A stretch of 64,000 bases of DNA from Oscillospiraceae bacterium. Lineage in GTDB: Bacteria > Bacillota > Clostridia > UMGS1840 > HGM11507. The notes beneath the pieces were generated by a model that saw only the letters and a list, made by a program, of their open reading frames with translations, was not told the DNA's origin and ran no database searches. Position 1 is the first letter of the stretch, and each line of letters opens with the position of its first letter. The translations under genes were made by a program, and so were the position numbers. The stretch lies in assembly GCA_015068665.1 (NCBI GenBank), contig SVKB01000009.1, positions 1 to 64,000 on the forward strand, read 5' to 3'. Positions 60,695 to 64,000 of this stretch are shown here, one piece after another.

Positions 60695-61936
60695 ATGTTA
60701 TTTACAGAGAAAATTTCAAAGGTTGATCCTGAGCTGTCTGCCGCTGTTGAAAAAGAGGTTGCAAGACAAAGAGGTAATATTGAGCTTATAGCCTCCGAGA
60801 ATTTTGTTTCCGAAGCAGTTCTGGAGGCAGTTGGAACACCGCTTACAAATAAATATGCAGAGGGATATCCGGGAAAAAGATATTATGGCGGATGTGAATG
60901 TGTAGATATCGCGGAAGATCTTGCAAGAGAAAGAGCTAAACAGCTTTTTGGATGTGATCATGTTAATGTTCAGCCACATTGCGGTGCTGCAGCGAATACT
61001 GCTGTTTATTTCGCAATGCTTAATCCCGGTGATACCATTTTAGGTATGAGCCTTGCTCACGGCGGTCATTTATCTCACGGAAGTCCCGTAAACATCAGCG
61101 GTAAGTATTTTAATGTTATTCCTTACGGTATTGATGATGAAACTCACAGAATAAATTATGATGAGGTAAGAAAGCTTGCTCTTGAACACAAGCCTAAAAT
61201 GATTGTTTGCGGTGCAAGTGCGTATCCGAGAATAATTGATTTTGCTAAATTCTCTGAGATAGCAAAAGAGGTAGGAGCATATTTAATGGTTGATATTGCT
61301 CATATTGCAGGTCTTGTTGTTGCAGGTCTTCATCCTAATCCGGTACCTTATGCCGATTTCGTTACAACCACCACTCATAAAACCTTAAGAGGTCCAAGAG
61401 GCGGTATGATTATGTGTAAGGAGGAATATGCCAAGGCTATTGATAAGGCTGTGTTCCCCGGACTTCAGGGCGGTCCTTTGATGCATGTTATTGCCGGTAA
61501 GGCAGTATGCTTTAAGGAAGCTTTATCTGATGAGTTCAAGGTATATCAGACTCAGGTTGTTAAAAATGCGAAAGCACTTGCAGAAGGACTTGTAGCGGAA
61601 GGCTTTGATCTTGTTTCAGGCGGAACCGATAATCACCTTATGCTGGTTGATTTAAGAAAATTCAGCATCACAGGTAAAGAAGCCGAAAAGAGACTTGATG
61701 AGGTTAATATTACTGTTAACAAGAATGCAATTCCAAATGATCCTGAAAGTCCGTTTGTTACAAGCGGTATCAGAATCGGAACACCCGCGACAACCTCCAG
61801 AGGCTTTAAGGAGGAGGATATGAAGGTTATTGCAAAGCTTATTGCAACAACACTGGGTGCTGATTTTGAGGCTAAGAAGGAAGAAATAAAGGCAGAGGTT
61901 AAAAAGCTTACCGACAAGTATCCGTTATACGAATAA
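60695..61936 (+). CDS. glyA: Serine hydroxymethyltransferase
   Basis: PLP enzyme (413 aa) that interconverts serine and glycine and charges tetrahydrofolate with a one-carbon unit. [11 protein letters not shown] near residue 28, [10 protein letters not shown], and the PLP-lysine loop [15 protein letters not shown] are all present. Length is standard. It has its own promoter and precedes rarA by 55 bp. Unlike pflB it has no ZTP riboswitch, although glyA carries one in many relatives. Confidence 0.97.
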   Translation: MLFTEKISKVDPELSAAVEKEVARQRGNIELIASENFVSEAVLEAVGTPLTNKYAEGYPGKRYYGGCECVDIAEDLARERAKQLFGCDHVNVQPHCGAAANTAVYFAMLNPGDTILGMSLAHGGHLSHGSPVNISGKYFNVIPYGIDDETHRINYDEVRKLALEHKPKMIVCGASAYPRIIDFAKFSEIAKEVGAYLMVDIAHIAGLVVAGLHPNPVPYADFVTTTTHKTLRGPRGGMIMCKEEYAKAIDKAVFPGLQGGPLMHVIAGKAVCFKEALSDEFKVYQTQVVKNAKALAEGLVAEGFDLVSGGTDNHLMLVDLRKFSITGKEAEKRLDEVNITVNKNAIPNDPESPFVTSGIRIGTPATTSRGFKEEDMKVIAKLIATTLGADFEAKKEEIKAEVKKLTDKYPLYE

Positions 61937-61944
61937 TAAACATA

Positions 61945-61969
61945 ATCGCCGTCAGTAACTGGCGGCGAT
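61945..61969 (+). other. Hairpin between glyA and rarA
   Basis: atcgccgtcag / ctggcggcgat (one G-U pair) with a 3-nt loop. There is no T run, so termination would be weak. It may partly separate the two genes or stabilise the glyA message. Confidence 0.5.
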
Positions 61970-61991
61970 ATTAAATATAAGAAGGTGTAAA

Positions 61992-63236
61992 ATGAAGCCC
62001 CTTGCAGATAGAATACGACCCGATTCCATTGATGAGGTTTTCGGACAGGAGCATCTTATCGGAGAAGGTAAAATCTTAAGAAATATTATAGAAACCGGTA
62101 ATATTCCCAATATGATTTTTTACGGCCCCCCGGGGACAGGGAAAACCACTATTGCCAATATTCTTGCGAAGGTTTCCGATAAAAAACTTTATAAGCTTAA
62201 TGCTACCAATGCATCGGTTTCGGATATCAAAGAGATAATAAGTGATCTGGATGGTTTTGATTCAATGGGTGGAGTGTTGCTTTATCTTGATGAAATTCAG
62301 AATTTCAATAAAAAACAACAGCAATCTCTTTTATCCTTTATCGAGGACGGCAGTATCACTTTGATTGCATCTACCACCGAAAATCCGTATTTTTACGTTT
62401 ATAATGCAATTTTATCCCGTTCCTCGGTGTTTGAATTTAAAAGCCTTGGTGCAGAGGATATTATAAAAGCGATAAAAAGAGCAATAGCCATTCTTAACGA
62501 AGAAAGCCCCATATCCTTCAGTGATGAAGCTGTTATGCATATATCTGAGGTATGTGGCGGTGATGTGCGTTCGGCTATAAACATTGTAGAGCTTCTTGCT
62601 TTTTCAAAAATGGATGACAGTGAGGTTGCTCTTTCGGATGTTGAAGAGGCTGTTTTTAAAAAATCATTACGGTTTGATAAATCCGATGATAACCATTATG
62701 ATATTTTAAGTGCTTTTCAAAAGTCAATAAGAGGAAGTGACCCGGATGCAGCACTTCATTATCTTGCAAGACTGTTGGAGGGTGGGGATATAAAATCTCC
62801 GATAAGAAGGCTTCTTGTTATAGCAAGCGAGGATATAGGTCTTGCTTATCCCCAGGCGGCGGGAATTGTAAATTCCCTTTGTAATTCCGCTTTGATGCTT
62901 GGTCTTCCCGAGGCAAGAATTCCTCTTGCCGAGGCAGTAATTTTACTTGCAACCTCACCAAAATCCAATTCAGCTATATGTGCAATTGATGCGGCTATTG
63001 CGGATATAAAGGGTAAGGATTGCGGAGATATACCGCCTCATCTTAAGGATGCCCACTATTCGGGTGCGGCAAAGCTTGGAAGAGGGCTTACCTATAAATA
63101 CCCTCATTCTTTTCCGAATAATTACGTTAAACAACAGTATTTACCCGATAATATAAAAAATGTAAAATATTATGAATACGGTAATAATAAAGTTGAAAAA
63201 GCAATAGAAGAATTCTGGAAAAAAATTAAAGAATAA
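61992..63236 (+). CDS. rarA: Replication-associated recombination protein RarA (MgsA)
   Basis: AAA+ ATPase (414 aa) related to clamp-loader subunits, acting at stalled replication forks. Opens with P-L-A-D-R-I-R-P-D-S-I-D-E-V-F-G-Q-E-H-L; Walker A G-P-P-G-T-G-K-T near residue 46; Walker B L-Y-L-D-E-I-Q; sensor block A-S-T-T-E-N-P-Y-F. The C-terminal oligomerisation domain shows S-I-R-G-S-D-P-D-A-A-L-H-Y and A-S-E-D-I-G-L-A-Y-P. Length is usual. Confidence 0.95.
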   Translation: MKPLADRIRPDSIDEVFGQEHLIGEGKILRNIIETGNIPNMIFYGPPGTGKTTIANILAKVSDKKLYKLNATNASVSDIKEIISDLDGFDSMGGVLLYLDEIQNFNKKQQQSLLSFIEDGSITLIASTTENPYFYVYNAILSRSSVFEFKSLGAEDIIKAIKRAIAILNEESPISFSDEAVMHISEVCGGDVRSAINIVELLAFSKMDDSEVALSDVEEAVFKKSLRFDKSDDNHYDILSAFQKSIRGSDPDAALHYLARLLEGGDIKSPIRRLLVIASEDIGLAYPQAAGIVNSLCNSALMLGLPEARIPLAEAVILLATSPKSNSAICAIDAAIADIKGKDCGDIPPHLKDAHYSGAAKLGRGLTYKYPHSFPNNYVKQQYLPDNIKNVKYYEYGNNKVEKAIEEFWKKIKE

Positions 63237-63246
63237 AGGTGAAAAA

Positions 63247-64000
63247 ATGAAAAAAGCATTACTTTGTGTTGTAATCGGTCTTTTGCTTGTTTTTACGACA
63301 ACTGCTTATGCTGAAACGGTAAACGGAAATATAAGTGAAGCAGTTTCCTGGTCAGTCAGTGAGGACGGAACCCTGACTGTAACGGGAAGCGGTGATTTAC
63401 CTGACAGCACCGGCGGCCTGTGGAAAAACTATTCGGACAGTATTAAAAAAGCTGTAATAGGTGAGGGGATAACCTCAATCGGGGAAAATGCTTTTTATAA
63501 ATGTGAGAATATTGAAAGTGTCTCTTTACCGGAAAGTCTTCTGAATATAAAAAACGGGGCTTTTTACGGTTGTAAAAACCTGAAAGATATCGTTATTCCC
63601 GATAAAGTAAGTACTTTAGGAGAATATTCCTTCAGAGAATGTGAAAGTCTTACCTCTGTCAAGCTTAATGATGATATAAAGAGCTTACCCGATTATATTT
63701 TTGCAGATTGTATAAAGCTTGAATTATTGGATTTACCCGAAAGACTTGAAGTAATCGGCGAGGGTGCCTTTATAAACTGTGCAAGCTTAAAGGAAATTGT
63801 TTTACCCGATACAGTCGGCAACCTCGGCGAAGGAATTTTTGGCGGATGTTCAAAACTTGAAAGCATATCTGTTCCTGACGGCATTACCGAAATCGGTTAT
63901 TCAATGTTTCAGGAATGTGTTTTGTTAAAAAGTGTAAAATTACCGGATACGGTACAAAAAATAGATTCTTATGCTTTTGCTCAGTGTGAAACACTCAGCG
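63247..64000 (+). CDS. Secreted BspA-like leucine-rich repeat protein (3' end beyond window)
   Basis: At least 251 codons, cut by the window edge. A signal peptide (about residues 1-21, ending T-A-Y-A) is followed by a beta segment with S-W-S-V-S-E-D-G-T-L-T-V-T-G-S-G. From about residue 75 come tandem LRR_5 units of roughly 23 residues, each with the pattern I-G-x-x-A-F-x-x-C-x-x-L-x-x-V-x-L-P. At least seven units are visible. These TpLRR/BspA proteins are surface adhesins in many gut bacteria. The ATG follows aaaggtga 5 nt upstream, 10 bp after the rarA stop. Confidence 0.88.
   Translation, partial: MKKALLCVVIGLLLVFTTTAYAETVNGNISEAVSWSVSEDGTLTVTGSGDLPDSTGGLWKNYSDSIKKAVIGEGITSIGENAFYKCENIESVSLPESLLNIKNGAFYGCKNLKDIVIPDKVSTLGEYSFRECESLTSVKLNDDIKSLPDYIFADCIKLELLDLPERLEVIGEGAFINCASLKEIVLPDTVGNLGEGIFGGCSKLESISVPDGITEIGYSMFQECVLLKSVKLPDTVQKIDSYAFAQCETLS

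Noticed and set aside
61945-61969. Intrinsic terminator of glyA
   Set aside because: Good stem but no T run; listed only as a hairpin.

Overview
This window is a piece of a low-GC, anaerobic, endospore-forming Clostridia chromosome. Sporulation genes (spoIIE, the GerW-family ytfJ, a dacF-type carboxypeptidase) and anaerobic enzymes (pyruvate formate-lyase with its activase, the [FeFe]-hydrogenase maturase HydE, a biotin-dependent sodium-pump decarboxylase) support this. Two S-layer-homology (SLH) proteins, a copper-amine-oxidase-N/AMIN/amidase cell-wall hydrolase and a BspA-like leucine-rich protein suggest an elaborate cell surface. No 16S gene is present, so a family-level assignment would be a guess; an uncultured gut-type clostridial lineage is my inference.

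Layout. 0.2-5.1 kb: housekeeping and sporulation run (DUF1858 protein, site-2 protease, scpA-scpB, ytfJ, dacF, rluB). 5.1-10.2 kb: five-gene decarboxylase operon (MmdA-like carboxyltransferase, OadG, biotin carrier, OadB, OadA-like carboxyltransferase) closed by a strong terminator. 10.2-16.7 kb: amidase behind a long leader, then a nadD-yqeK fusion, rsfS, leuS, ruvX and yrzB. 16.7-19.5 kb: XRE regulator divergent from a large SLH protein. 19.8-24.6 kb: galactose ABC importer mglBAC, a SASA-type acetylesterase and VanZ. 24.6-26 kb: pyrH-frr on the minus strand. 26-32.6 kb: cysK, unknown secreted or anchored proteins, a second SLH protein, a metallophosphoesterase, a TIM-barrel sugar isomerase/epimerase and an SGNH esterase behind a perfect consensus promoter.

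32.6-44 kb is the accessory part. It holds an acyltransferase with array-type repeats on its left and a direct repeat on both sides, a minus-strand operon (MATE, rsmA, mnmA, hydE), tRNA-Met, tRNA-Val and tRNA-Ser, a MurA paralogue with WalJ, a soluble FtsH-like AAA protease, and a 277-bp MITE-like inverted-repeat element. Four good hairpin arrays and one decayed copy sit here. Each consists of short perfect hairpins of differing sequence separated by a constant 7-9 nt word. The word is in one orientation in the first half and reverse-complemented in the second half. This is the most unusual structure in the window.

44-64 kb: a nucleotidyltransferase-fold protein, an SDR, pepD, a Y-family polymerase with a YolD-like partner, a ZTP (pfl) riboswitch with its terminator ahead of pflB-pflA, lipoproteins, a polysaccharide O-acetylation pair (MBOAT and DHHW protein), spoIIE, rpsU, nth, glyA, rarA, and the start of a BspA-like LRR protein cut by the window end.

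Functional links: oxaloacetate or acyl-CoA decarboxylation would export sodium. PFL would supply acetyl-CoA and formate, and its ZTP switch ties formate production to one-carbon and purine status. Galactose import, esterases and acyltransferases point to life on decorated polysaccharides.
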